A DNA stretch of 64,000 nt from Streptomyces armeniacus (GCF_003355155.1 NZ_CP031320.1:496001-560000); one strand, 5' to 3'. Positions 45,377 to 56,328 are shown, numbered from the stretch's first letter. Program-made: numbers and translations. Notes: generated by a model from the sequence alone, not told the origin.

Positions 45377-46114
45377 ATGAGCGAAACGAAGACCGCGCTG
45401 GTGACCGGCGCGAACAAGGGAATCGGATACGAGATCGCCACCGGGCTCGGCGCCCTCGGCTACCGCGTCGGGGTGGGAGCCCGCGACGGGGCCCGGCGCG
45501 AGGCCGCGGTGGAGAAGCTGCGCGCGGCCGGGGCGGACGCGTTCGGGGTGCCGCTGGACGTGACCGGCGACCGGAGCGTCACCGCCGCCGCGGAACTGGT
45601 CGAACGGCGGTCCGGGCGCCTGGACGTCCTGGTGAACAACGCAGGCGTCTCGGGAGAGACGGGGCCCGGGTGGGCCCAGGACCCGACCACACTCGACCTC
45701 GACGTGGTCCGCGCGGTCGTGGAGACCAACGTCATCGGGGTCATCCGGGTGACCAACGCGATGCTGCCGCTGCTGCGGCGCTCGGCGTCGCCACGCATCG
45801 TCAACGTCTCCAGCTCCGTCGCCTCCCTGACCCGGCAGTCGGACCCGGACACCGAGGTCGGCCCGGTCATGGCGGCGTACGCGCCGTCGAAGTCGTTCCT
45901 CAACGCCGTCACTGTGCAGTACGCGCGGCAGTTGGCCGGTACGGGCATCCTGGTCAACGCCGCCTGCCCGGGCCTGGTCGCGACCGACTTCACCGGCTTC
46001 CAGGGCCCCCGCACACCTGAGCAGGGCGCGGCCACGGCGCTCCGCCTCGCGACGCTGCCGGACGACGGCCCGACGGGTTCGTTCTTCGAGGACGGCGGCG
46101 CCATCCCCTGGTGA
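45377..46114 (+). CDS. Short-chain dehydrogenase/reductase
   Basis: A 245-aa classical SDR: cofactor motif TGANKGIG, NNAGVSG, active serine in NVSSSVASL, and YxxxK in YAPSK. The NKGIGYEIA form resembles carbonyl reductase-type SDRs. Asp/Arg preference for NAD or NADP is not clear. It is divergent from the LysR gene and convergent with the LacI gene. Substrate unknown. Confidence 0.9.
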   Translation: MSETKTALVTGANKGIGYEIATGLGALGYRVGVGARDGARREAAVEKLRAAGADAFGVPLDVTGDRSVTAAAELVERRSGRLDVLVNNAGVSGETGPGWAQDPTTLDLDVVRAVVETNVIGVIRVTNAMLPLLRRSASPRIVNVSSSVASLTRQSDPDTEVGPVMAAYAPSKSFLNAVTVQYARQLAGTGILVNAACPGLVATDFTGFQGPRTPEQGAATALRLATLPDDGPTGSFFEDGGAIPW

Positions 46115-46156
46115 CCCCCGCCAACTCCCCGTCCGAGGACGAGAGAGCAACCACAT

Positions 46157-46274
46157 CAAGCCCGTCCGGCGATTGAGGACGAACCGAGGCGGCCACAAGC
46201 CGCAAGTGGCCCGGCAGCCCGCGGCACGACGCACCCACGCGGTGCCCGAGGGCCGTCCTCAAACGCCGGACGGG
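46157..46274. repeat. Dispersed intergenic inverted repeat, copy C
   Basis: A left arm at 46157-46180 (AGCCCGTCCGGCGATTGAGG then ACGA) and a right arm at 46251-46274 (CCGTCCTCAAACGCCGGACG then GGCT) pair with few mismatches across about 70 nt. It lies between the convergent SDR and LacI genes, where it could terminate transcription from both sides. The arms match copy A at 24993-25110. Confidence 0.85.
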
Positions 46275-46346
46275 CTGGACAGGACTCGGCTCGGCCCGGT
46301 CCGGAACGAACGGGCCCGACGCCGCAAGGTCAAGAACGCCGCAAGG

Positions 46347-47387
46347 TCAGGAACAAGGCCCCGTCGAGCCGCGCCGCACCAGCTCCGGTTCGAGCGTGTG
46401 CGTCCGCGCCCGCCCCCGCTCGCCGGAGATCCGCTCCAGCAGCAGCGCGGCGGCCCGGCTGCCCATCTCGTAGACGGGCTGCCGTACGGCGCTCAGCCCC
46501 GGCTCCACGATCCGCATCCAGGTCAGGTCGTCGAACGAGACGACGGAGCAGTCCTCGGGCACCGCGCACCCGCGGCGCTGGAGTTCCTGCCAGACGGCCT
46601 CGGCGACCACGTTGTTCGCCGCGAAGACCGCCGTGATGCCCGGGTTGGCGTCCAGGAAGGCGGCGACGTCGCCCTGCGGGTCGGCCGGGCGCAGCCCGAG
46701 GTCCAGAACCAGGCGCCGGGACAGCGGCACCCCGGCCTCCCGGTGAGCCGCACGGTATCCCTTGAGGCGGCCCATGCCCGTGTCCCACATGGTCTCGTCG
46801 AGTACGACCGCGATGCGCCGGTGGCCGAGCTCCAGCAGGTGCGACACGGCCTCGCGCGCGCCGCGTTCGCTGTCGATGGTCACCGCGTCGCAGCCCCGTA
46901 CGCCGGACCGCCGGTCGACCTCGACGACCGGCGTGCCGTGCTCGACCAGCAGGCCGGTCGCGCTCCGCCCCACCGGGGCGAGCAGCACGCCCGCGGCGCG
47001 CATGGACAGGAAGGCGCGCGCGCCCTCCAGCGCCTGCTTGTCGCTGCCGTGGTCGTCGACCAGCACCATCTGGTGGCCGGCGGCGGCGAGGGTCTGCTCC
47101 ACACCGGCGGCGAGCAGGGCGTAGAACTGGTTGCGCAGGTCGGAGACGAGCAGCCCGACGAGCCCGCTGGAGCGGCCCTTGAGGCTGCGCGCGGAGACGT
47201 CCGGCACGTAGCCGAGCCGTACGGCGGCGGCCTCGACCTGCTCCTTGACACCCGCGGCGACATAGCCGTGCCCCGCCAGCGCCCGCGAGGCCGTCGACCG
47301 GGAGGTCCCGGCCTCCTCCGCCACCTCGCGCAGCGTGACGCGGGGCCGTGCCCGCTTGCCCTTGCCGCCGTGCGCGTCCCTGCCCAT
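46347..47387 (-). CDS. LacI-family transcriptional regulator
   Basis: A 346-aa repressor. The N-terminal helix-turn-helix is VTLREVAEEAGTSRSTASRALAG and the sugar-binding core has LVGLLVSDLRNQFYALLAAGVEQ, VVEVDRRSGVRGCDAVTIDS, GHRRIAVVLDE and the C-terminal RQPVYEMGSRAAALLLERI. It lies just downstream of the GH36-like gene on the same strand. Three 30-bp palindromes nearby have the size and symmetry of LacI-family operators, so it is the best candidate to control the transporter operon, the glycosidase and the metallo-hydrolase. The inducer is unknown. Confidence 0.92.
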   Translation of the reverse strand: MGRDAHGGKGKRARPRVTLREVAEEAGTSRSTASRALAGHGYVAAGVKEQVEAAAVRLGYVPDVSARSLKGRSSGLVGLLVSDLRNQFYALLAAGVEQTLAAAGHQMVLVDDHGSDKQALEGARAFLSMRAAGVLLAPVGRSATGLLVEHGTPVVEVDRRSGVRGCDAVTIDSERGAREAVSHLLELGHRRIAVVLDETMWDTGMGRLKGYRAAHREAGVPLSRRLVLDLGLRPADPQGDVAAFLDANPGITAVFAANNVVAEAVWQELQRRGCAVPEDCSVVSFDDLTWMRIVEPGLSAVRQPVYEMGSRAAALLLERISGERGRARTHTLEPELVRRGSTGPCS

Positions 47388-47493
47388 CAACCCCGCTCTT
47401 TCCTCGGTGACAGCCTCAACGGTGACAGTTCGGCCGGTGCCGGTCTTACGGGTGACATCCGGACCGGTGCCTGTCCGGCCGCCGACGGCGGCT

Positions 47494-49341
47494 TCACCGC
47501 GGGCGGCCCGCGCGCCAGCGGGCCCACTGCTCGCGCAGCGCCGCGTAGTCGCGCTCCTCGAGGGGCTCGCCCGTACGGTCGAGGTGCGTCGCCACGTACA
47601 GCGCCGGGATGCCCAGCTCCGTCTTCGCGGCGGCGTAGCCGCGCCACTGCTCGCGATCGGGCGCACACCAGTCGTCGGTGTCGACCGGCAGCTGCGGGCA
47701 GGAGGCCGCGGCGACGGCCGCGCGGTACCGCATCTGCGGTACGACGGGCGCGTACGGGTCCGGGTCGTCGAGTCGCAGCATGTCGTTCAGCCGGATCATG
47801 TCGGTCACCTCCGCGAAGGCCGGGTGCGGGGTGTGCGTGATGACCAGTGCGTCCGGCTTCGCCCCCTTCGCCGCGTCGTGGATCGTGGCCAACAGATCGT
47901 ACAGGAGCGCGATGCCCCATGTGCTGCCGCGAGTTGACAGGGAGTAGCCCGAGGGCGTGTCGGCGGTGAAGTCGATTTTGAGGCCGTCGGCGCCGAGCCC
48001 GTCCGGGGCGAGCATCCGGGAGACGTTCGCGGCGAGCAGCGCGCGGGCCTCGGGGTTGCCGGGGTCGAGCGTGACGGGTGTGCCGTCGGGCGTACGGACG
48101 CACAGCTCGTCGGACACCCCCTCGGTGGCCCAGGCACGCCACCACAGCAGGACCTTCTGACCGCGCTCGTGGCGTGCGGCGATCCACTCCCGCAGGGCGG
48201 GCCACTTGTCCTCGTCGGGTTCCCAGGAGCCGTACGAGCGCTGCCACTTGTCGTCGATGACCACGGTGCCGGGGACGAGCCCGTGCGCCTCCAGATGCGC
48301 AAGGTGCGCGTCGTACTCGGCGCGGGTGCTCAGCGCGGGCGCGGGGGTGCCGGTGTCACGGGCCCGCGCCATCTGGGCGCCCCAGCCGCAGAACATGGGC
48401 TCGGACCACCAGGCGGGGTCTTCCGGGGCCCCGGCCTCGTCCGGCACCCGGGGCGCCCAGCCGTGGCCGGCCAGCCAGGCGCGGTGCGCGCGCAGTCCGG
48501 CGTACGGGTCGGGGTGACCGGGCGAGACCAGCACCGCGGGGGTGCGGAAGTCGCCGTCCACGGCGGTATGCCCCTCGTACGCGCAGCGCAGGTGCCAGCC
48601 GTGGTCGGAGGGGACGTACTCGAGCTGCGTGAACGTCTGCTCCCGTACGGGCGAGCCGAGCCCGACGGTCCACCAGCGCCGGGCCGCGGCGCCGTCCCCG
48701 GCGGGGTCCTCCGGCCCGGCGCCCGCGGGGTCCGCGGTGTCCGCCGGCGACCGCTCGGTGAGGGCGAGACAGAGCGGCGCAGGCGTGAAGAACCAGTGGC
48801 CGCGCCCCGGCCGCGCGTCACCGCACGCCCCGATCACCGCGCTCTCGCCCGCGCCGCGCAGCAGCCTGCGCGGCGGCCCGGGGTTGGGCGTGAAGAGGGT
48901 GTGCCAGGCGTGGCCGCTGGGCCGCAGCCCGCTGCCGCGGGCGCCGAGCGCGGAGCGGGTGGCGAGCAGCGCCACCGCGTCCAGCCTGCCGTGTCCGCGT
49001 ACGCGCCAGCTCAGTTCGGGCCCGGCGGCGGTGCAGGCGATACGGGTCTCGGCGTGCTCCCAGGCGGTGCTGCGCCGGTCGACGGTGACGACGGGGACGG
49101 CAGCCGCCGTCTCCAGCCGGGGCGTCGCGACGGACAGGGTCTCGTCCGGCACACCGATCTGGTCCAGCGCGCCGGGCAGCTGGAGTTCGACGGGGTGGCC
49201 GCCGCCCGCGGGACCGGCGGCGGCGAGGCGGGCGGTGGTGCCGTCGGCCGCCACGGTCAGCCGGTACGCGGGCGCGGTGACCTCGACCGCACCGTCGCCG
49301 AGCCGCCGTGCGGTGACGGCGGGCGCCGACGCGCCGCTCAT
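47494..49341 (-). CDS. GH36/GH31-like glycoside hydrolase (melibiase-type TIM barrel)
   Basis: A 615-aa protein with an N-terminal beta-sandwich (about 1-270) and a TIM barrel. The barrel has TVVIDDKWQRSYGSWEPDEDKWPALREWIAARHERGQKVLLWWRAWA, written here in parts: VVIDDKWQ, GSWEPDEDKWP, KVLLWWRAW. The likely nucleophile is the aspartate of DGLKIDF. This pattern resembles clan GH-D/GH36 alpha-galactosidase-like enzymes; the exact family is uncertain. No signal peptide. The LacI gene begins about 106 nt downstream of its stop. A palindrome lies 74 nt before its start. No clear ribosome site precedes ATG 49341. Confidence 0.78.
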   Translation of the reverse strand: MSGASAPAVTARRLGDGAVEVTAPAYRLTVAADGTTARLAAAGPAGGGHPVELQLPGALDQIGVPDETLSVATPRLETAAAVPVVTVDRRSTAWEHAETRIACTAAGPELSWRVRGHGRLDAVALLATRSALGARGSGLRPSGHAWHTLFTPNPGPPRRLLRGAGESAVIGACGDARPGRGHWFFTPAPLCLALTERSPADTADPAGAGPEDPAGDGAAARRWWTVGLGSPVREQTFTQLEYVPSDHGWHLRCAYEGHTAVDGDFRTPAVLVSPGHPDPYAGLRAHRAWLAGHGWAPRVPDEAGAPEDPAWWSEPMFCGWGAQMARARDTGTPAPALSTRAEYDAHLAHLEAHGLVPGTVVIDDKWQRSYGSWEPDEDKWPALREWIAARHERGQKVLLWWRAWATEGVSDELCVRTPDGTPVTLDPGNPEARALLAANVSRMLAPDGLGADGLKIDFTADTPSGYSLSTRGSTWGIALLYDLLATIHDAAKGAKPDALVITHTPHPAFAEVTDMIRLNDMLRLDDPDPYAPVVPQMRYRAAVAAASCPQLPVDTDDWCAPDREQWRGYAAAKTELGIPALYVATHLDRTGEPLEERDYAALREQWARWRAGRPR

Positions 49342-49415
49342 CGGACGACCACGGCGGCACTGCCGCCGGTATCGGTGGACACGGCCGACTCCCGTCTGTA
49401 GCAGGTCACTGCATA

Positions 49416-49445
49416 TGGCATCGATCCCAGCTGGGAACGATGCCA
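49416..49445. promoter_or_regulatory. LacI-type operator before the GH36-like gene
   Basis: TGGCATCGATCCCA-GC-TGGGAACGATGCCA is a near-perfect 30-bp palindrome with one mismatched pair. It is 74 nt upstream of the glycosidase start and shares 28-29 bases with the site at 51480. Confidence 0.8.
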
Positions 49446-49576
49446 GCCTGCCGCAGACCCGTCAAGACCGCCCTTCGCCCAGGCCAGGCCGCGGGTCATG
49501 GCTGACACGGCCGTCCCGCGTGCAGACCGTGCGCGGACGAGTGCGAGCGGCACGCCTCCATGCCGCTGACGGCCCC

Positions 49577-51415
49577 TCAGCGCACGCTCACCAGCGCCTC
49601 CGCCTGCTGCCCGAACCGCATGCGCCCCACGGTGAGATCCGCCGCCACGCGGTGCCGCTCCACCGCCGGCGCGTCCGCGGGCACCCGTACGAGGAACGTC
49701 GTCACCGTCTCCGCGTGCCCGCCGATCCCGAACCGCGCCGTGTCCGGCTCGACCGCCCATCCGGCCGGTACGGCCAGCCGCACCTCGGCGTTCTCGGGCC
49801 CCGGGAACGGGTTGAGCACCTCGACCTCCAGCCGCACCGTGCCGCCGGCCGTGACGGCGCTGCGGTACGGCGCGATGCGCGCGCCGAAGCCCTCGGCGCC
49901 GAAGTCGACGTCCCGGGGCAGCACTTCGCGGTGCAGCCGCGCCAGCCGCTCCCCCTCGGTCAGCAGCATGTCCAGATACGCGTCGGTGACCTCTAACGGC
50001 TGCCAGTGCCCGCTGATCATCAACTCGGGGCGCAAGTCGCGGTACAGCTCGGCGCTGCGCGTGAAGTCGTCGATGCGGAAGCGGTTGCGGTACTGGTAGT
50101 TGAGCAGTTCGGGCCGCAGCCCCGGCTCCCACTCGGTGCTCTGCTGGTCGCCGGTGGCGATGACGCGGCGGCCGTCGGCGGTGAAGGAGTAGGCGGCGGC
50201 GTAGAGCGTGTGGCCGGGCAGGTCGTGCACCCCGATCTCGTACTCGCGCCACCGCACGGGCGTGTCCAGCGGCAGTTCGCGGTCGACGGGGATCGGGTCG
50301 TACCACAGGCAGGGCAGGTCCCAGTGTGTCGGCGAGTGCAGTACGGGCGCGATGTGCGCGGGCGACCAGACGGAGGTGCCGTGCACCTCGCGGAGCAGGT
50401 TGAAGCCGGCGACGTGGTCGTCGTGGTAGTGCGTGGGCAGGGCCACCTCGACGCGGTCGACGCCGTGGTCGCGGCGCAGCGCCTCGACGGACGCGAGCAG
50501 CGGGCGGCGCGCGGAGCGGTCCTGTCCGCCGGCCAGGCCGGTGGTCAGGTCGTAGCCGAAGTCGAGGAGCAGCGCGGTGCCGTGGTCGGACAGCAGGGCG
50601 TACGAGTTGGCCATGGACGTGGTGTTGCGCAGCAGGTGCGGGGTCACCTCGCGCCACGGCCGGTGCAGCATGCGCTCGGGGTCCCAGGGTTCGCGGCGCC
50701 GGCTGTCGATCAGTTCCTGGAGGTGTGTGCGGAGCCGGTCGACGGCGCGCGGCGGGTCGGTCACGGGCTCGCCATGCGAGGGCAGCAGCAGCTCGGGCCG
50801 GTGCTCGTGTGCGAGGAGCTGCATGCAGGACAGTACGGTCGCCGCCACGCCCTCCCGGCCCGCGAGGTCGTGGAAGCCGGTGTACGCCCACTGGGTCGCG
50901 GCGAGCGACCACAGCCGGCCCTCGCCGTGCACCAGGTCGCCGACGAAGGCGAGGCGGCGGCCACCGTGCTCCACCAGATAGCTGACGGAGCCGACGGTGT
51001 GGCCGGGTGTCGGTAGCGTGTACACGTCGAGGGGCCCGTGCCGCCGGGTGCGGTACTCGGCGACGGTGCCGGTGACGGGCACCTGCTCGAGCAGGGAGTA
51101 GCGATCCTGGCGTACGTCGTAGTCGTTGTCGAACCGGCGGGTGCGCCAGTGCTCGTCGACCTCGGCGATGAGGTCGTGCTCGACGGGCGGCACCCAGATC
51201 CTGATGCCGGCCGCGGCGGCGCGGGCCAGGCCCTGCACCTGGTCCCGGTGGTGGTGGGTGACGAGCACGTCGGTGACCTCGTCGACCTCGTAGTCGGCGA
51301 GGTGGTCGAGGACATCGCCGCTGCCGAAGTCGATCAGGACGGCCTGCCGGCCGGCCCGCAGCACGTAGACGTTGCAGGTGTCCCGGAAGAGGAACACGTC
51401 ACTGCCGATGAGCAC
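49577..51415 (-). CDS. Tandem metallo-beta-lactamase-fold hydrolase
   Basis: About 612 aa with two MBL domains. The first (about 1-235) has a degenerate motif THHHRDQ (His54, His56, Asp58, Gln59 in place of the final His), then GHTVGSV and VGDLVHGEG. The second (about 270-490) has the full THYHDDH (His329, His331, Asp333, His334), LPGHTLYAAAY, ATGDQQS and ISGHW. The last 110 residues look like an immunoglobulin-type domain (VRLEVEVLNPFPGPENAEVRL). GTG 51415 was chosen; the ribosome site is GGGGCGGGAA. A LacI-type palindrome lies 65 nt upstream, which ties it to the glycoside regulon. Substrate unknown. Confidence 0.82.
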   Translation of the reverse strand: MLIGSDVFLFRDTCNVYVLRAGRQAVLIDFGSGDVLDHLADYEVDEVTDVLVTHHHRDQVQGLARAAAAGIRIWVPPVEHDLIAEVDEHWRTRRFDNDYDVRQDRYSLLEQVPVTGTVAEYRTRRHGPLDVYTLPTPGHTVGSVSYLVEHGGRRLAFVGDLVHGEGRLWSLAATQWAYTGFHDLAGREGVAATVLSCMQLLAHEHRPELLLPSHGEPVTDPPRAVDRLRTHLQELIDSRRREPWDPERMLHRPWREVTPHLLRNTTSMANSYALLSDHGTALLLDFGYDLTTGLAGGQDRSARRPLLASVEALRRDHGVDRVEVALPTHYHDDHVAGFNLLREVHGTSVWSPAHIAPVLHSPTHWDLPCLWYDPIPVDRELPLDTPVRWREYEIGVHDLPGHTLYAAAYSFTADGRRVIATGDQQSTEWEPGLRPELLNYQYRNRFRIDDFTRSAELYRDLRPELMISGHWQPLEVTDAYLDMLLTEGERLARLHREVLPRDVDFGAEGFGARIAPYRSAVTAGGTVRLEVEVLNPFPGPENAEVRLAVPAGWAVEPDTARFGIGGHAETVTTFLVRVPADAPAVERHRVAADLTVGRMRFGQQAEALVSVR

Positions 51416-51760
51416 TTCCCGCCCCTGTCCGCCCTGCCGCGGCGCTCCGTGGCACCCGTACGGGCACTGCGCCGCTCTATGGCATCGATCCCAGCTGGGA
51501 ACGGTGCCAGGTGCCGTGGCCGGGGTCAAGACACGGCGCCCGCTCCCCCCGCCCGCGGGCCCGCGCACCACTCGGGGGTTTACCGCCGCAGCGCGGGGAA
51601 CCCGGGCCGTCCGGGTGAGCGGCCCGCTGGAGAGAGGCCGCGGGCGCGGGGTTTCCGGGATGCCCGCGCCCGCGGCCGGCCGGCGTGGGCCGTACGGCGG
51701 GTGCCGCGGTTTGCTGCCGGCCCGGCGGTGGTACCTCGCGATGCACCTGACCCCGGCGAG
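51416..51760. other. 345-nt noncoding region with one operator
   Basis: The divergent gap between the MBL gene and the DUF2267 gene holds the LacI-type palindrome at 51480-51509. No other gene, hairpin or repeat was recognised; the sequence is GC-rich and the short reading frames across it lack ribosome sites. Confidence 0.6.
51480..51509. promoter_or_regulatory. LacI-type operator before the MBL hydrolase gene
   Basis: TGGCATCGATCCCA-GC-TGGGAACGGTGCCA is nearly the same palindrome as that at 49416, differing by one base in the right arm. It lies 65 nt upstream of the GTG at 51415. Confidence 0.8.
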
Positions 51761-52162
51761 ATGAGCGAGTCCGATATGCCTTACGAAGCCTTCGTGGCCA
51801 CCGTCCGCGAGCGCGGTTCGTACGAATCCGGGGAAGCGAAGGAGGTCGCCGAGGCGGTCATCGCCGCCCTCGGCCGCCGCCTGACCCCGGAGGCGGCCGA
51901 GCACCTGGGCGACCAGCTGCCCCCGCCCCTCGCGGAAGTCCTGGCCCAGGCCCCGGCCCGGTCGGAGACGTGGGGCGTGGAGGAGTTCTGCGCCCACATC
52001 GCCGCCCTGCTGGGCACGGACACGGAGACGGCCGAGGAGTACGCCCGTACGGTGCTGACGGCCGTGGCCGACCAGGTCACCGGCGGTGAGCTGAACAAGG
52101 TGATCAGCCGCCTGCCCTCCGGCTACGCGGCCTTCTTCGGCCACCCCGAACTGGCCGACTGA
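51761..52162 (+). CDS. DUF2267 domain protein
   Basis: A 133-aa protein consisting of one DUF2267 domain: YEAFVATVRERGSYESGEAKEVAEAVIAALGRRL, here in parts YEAFVATVRERG and AVIAALGRRLTPEAAEHLGDQLP, and C-terminal ISRLPSGYAAFFG. The family has unknown function and is common in actinomycetes, often near stress genes. ATG 51761 was taken; ATG 51776 (MPYEAF) fits the family start equally well. Neither has a strong ribosome site. Confidence 0.82.
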   Translation: MSESDMPYEAFVATVRERGSYESGEAKEVAEAVIAALGRRLTPEAAEHLGDQLPPPLAEVLAQAPARSETWGVEEFCAHIAALLGTDTETAEEYARTVLTAVADQVTGGELNKVISRLPSGYAAFFGHPELAD

Positions 52163-52220
52163 ACCCCGCCCTCCTTCGGCGGCCGGTCGTACGCCGCGGC
52201 GCGCGGGCACCGCCGCACGC

Positions 52221-52268
52221 GGGTGCCCACTGCGCACCGCTTTAGGGGGTGCCGACGCGCACCGCCTA
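52221..52268 (+). repeat. Direct repeat upstream of gdhA
   Basis: GGGTGCCCACTGCGCACCGC-TTTA (52221-52244) and GGGTGCCGACGCGCACCGCCTA (52247-52268) are imperfect direct repeats about 26 nt apart, ending about 70 nt before the gdhA start. Each contains a GCGCACCGC core. They could bind a regulator of gdhA. Confidence 0.45.
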
Positions 52269-52269
52269 A

Positions 52270-53715
<1,446 letters not shown>

Positions 53716-53908
53716 TCCCGGCCTGAGCCTGATCCGAGCCCGGTCTGAGCCCGGTCTGACGGTCCGGCGTACGGGCCGCGTACGCGCGTGCTCCGTACCG
53801 ACCGCGGCCGCGGTGTGACGTACGCCTCCCCGCCCTCTCCGATGTCACATTCCGCGCTCCCGCCCGCCTCATGCACGTGTGAGAGCGGAACACGGGAGAG
53901 GGGCGACG

Positions 53909-56328
53909 ATGCTCGACCGACTGGCGAACCTGGTCATCAGCAGGGCCCGCGGGACCCTGCTGGCCGTGCTGGTCATCGTGCTCGGTGCGGGCACGCTGTC
54001 GATGGGTCTGAACGACCGGCTGACCATGGGCGGCTACGAGAGTCCGGACACGGAGGCGGCGCGGGCCGACGCCGTACTGGAGAAGGAGTTCGGGCAGGGG
54101 AAACCCAATCTGACCCTCCTGGTCAGGGCGCCCCGCGGGCTGGACGACCCGGCCACCGCCAGGGCCGGTACTCGGCTCACGGAGCGGCTGGCCGCCGAGG
54201 ACACGGTGCGCAACGTGGTGTCGTACTGGTCGCTGGACAGGGCGCCCGCGCTCCGTTCCGGGAGCGGCGGCGAAGCGCTGGTCAGCGGCCGGGTCCTGGG
54301 CGACTTCGACGAGGTCAACGACCGGGTGGCGAAGCTGCGCGCGGAGTACACCGGCACGCTGTACGGCCTGGACGTCACCCTCGGCGGCAACGCGCTGATG
54401 AACCACGAGAGCGTGGAGCGCGCCGCAGACGACGCCGCGAAGGCGGAGACGCTCGTCTTCCCGCTCGTCCTGATCGTGCTGGTGCTGATCTTCGGCTCGG
54501 TGGTGGCGGCCATGGTGCCGCTCTCGGTCGCCCTGGCGACGATGCTGACGGTCTTCGGACTGCTCTGGGGACTCACGCACTTCTTCGAGGCGAACAACCT
54601 CATCGTGAACATCTGCACGTTCCTCGGGCTCGGTCTCGCCATCGACTACAGCCTGCTGTTCGTCACCCGCTACCGCGAGCACACCGCGAAGGGCACGCCC
54701 GTTCCGGACGCGATCCGGGCCACGATGCGCACGGTCGGCCGCACCGTGACGTTCTCCGCGGTCACGCTCGCGGTGGCGTTCCTGTCGCTGGTCGCGATGC
54801 CGTTCGGGATGCTCCGCTCCATCGGCGTCGGCGGCACCGCGACGACGCTCGCGGCGGCAGCGGCGACGCTGGTCGTCGTACCCGCGATGCTCGCGTGGGC
54901 GGGCCCGCGGATCGACCGGCTGCGGCTCGTACGGAAGCGCGCGCCGGGCACCGTACGGGCGGCCCGGCCGGAGGGCCGGGCACGGCCGGAGGGCCGGGCA
55001 CGGCCGGAGGGCCCGGCACGGCGCCGACAGCCGGGGCTGACACGGCAGAGGCGGGCGCGGACACCGCGGGCGGCCAGGGCGCGTGGCACCGGCTGGCCGT
55101 CACGGTGATGCGCAGGCCGGTGCCGCTGATGCTGGGCGTCCTCGCGCTCATGGGCGTCCTCGCGGCGCCCGCCCTCGACCTGAACATGCGGCTGCCGGAC
55201 GAGCAGATGCTGCCGAAGTCCACGCAGTCGGCGCGGGTCGCGCAGGACGTACGGGCCGGGTTCGACAGCCGCGAGGCCCAGGCCATGCAGGTCGTGGCGC
55301 GCGGCATCGGCGACCCGGACGGCCGGCGGCGCGACCTCGACGCGTACGCGAAGCACCTCTCCGGCCTCGACGGGGTCGCCCGCGTCGACGGCCTGACCGG
55401 CAGCTACGCGGGCGGCGAGCGTACGGTGCCGCCCGGCCGCTTCGCCGCCCGGTACGCCTCCGCGGACAGCGCCTACCTCTCGGTGGTGCCCGCCGTGGAC
55501 GGCCTGTCGTCCGAGGGCGGCGACGTGGTGGACCGCGTACGGGCGGCGGAGTCCCCGTTCGGCGGGGTGATCGTCGGCGGCCAGCCCGCCGTCTCCGTCG
55601 ACACCTTCGACACGGTGGCGGAGAAGCTGCCGGTGTCGCTGGCGATCCTGGCGGTCGGCACGTACGTGCTGCTGTTCCTGCTCACGGGCAGCGTCATCCT
55701 GCCGCTCGTCGCGATGCTGCTGAGTGCCCTGAGCCTGTCGGCGACGTTCGGCGCGCTGGTCTTCGTCTTCCAGGACGGCCATCTGCGGTGGCTGGTCGGC
55801 GACTTCATCAACACCGGCGCGATCACCTGGTCCGTGCCCGTGATGGTGGCGGCGCTGGGCTTCGGGCTGTCGATGGACTACGCGGTGTTCATCCTGTCCC
55901 GGATCAAGGAGGAGTACGACCGCAGCGGCGACAGCCGGCTGTCCGTGGCGATCGGCCTGGAACGGGTCGGGAAGGTGATCACGTACGCGGCGGTCATCCT
56001 GTCCCTCGTCTTCATCGTCATGATCACCTCCGGGCTCAGCTACATGAAGGCGCTGGGCCTGGGCATGCCGCTCGCCATCCTGATGGACGCCACCCTGATC
56101 CGCGGCGTGCTGCTCCCCGCGTTCATGCGGCTGCTCGGCCGCGCGTGCTGGTGGGCGCCCGGTCCGCTGCGGCGGCTGCACGCCCGCTACGGCCTCAGCG
56201 AGCAGGCGGCGGCACCGGAGGAGCGGCGGGACGGTGCGGCCGTACGGGAGCCGGGGCCGGGGCCCGGGTCGCCCGGGTCCCGTACGGGCGGGTCCGAGCG
56301 CGAGCCGGCGCCGGGCCGGGTCCGGTAG
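53909..56328 (+). pseudogene. MMPL-family transporter split by a frameshift
   Basis: An RND/MMPL membrane protein in two frames. The first half (53909-55108, 399 aa) has the first six spans (MLDRLANLVISRARGTLLAV; LGLGLAIDYSLLFVTRYRE) and the start with GAGAGGGG 6 nt upstream. The second half, in the -1 frame from about 55020 to 56328, has the remaining spans (MRRPVPLMLGVLAL; LGFGLSMDYAVFILSRIKEEYDRSG). The frame changes in the linker between about 54940 and 55075. The stop of the first half overlaps an ATG of the second (TGATG, 55106-55110), so a two-polypeptide transporter is possible. Either a real 1-base deletion or an assembly error explains it. Confidence 0.75.
54965..55018 (+). repeat. 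Three 18-bp tandem repeats in the MMPL linker
   Basis: CGGCCGGAGGGCCGGGCA occurs at 54965 and 54983, and with one substitution at 55001. The repeats fall in the linker where the MMPL reading frame changes. Their length is a multiple of three, so copy number alone would not explain the frameshift, but such GC repeats are prone to polymerase and assembly errors. Confidence 0.85.
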
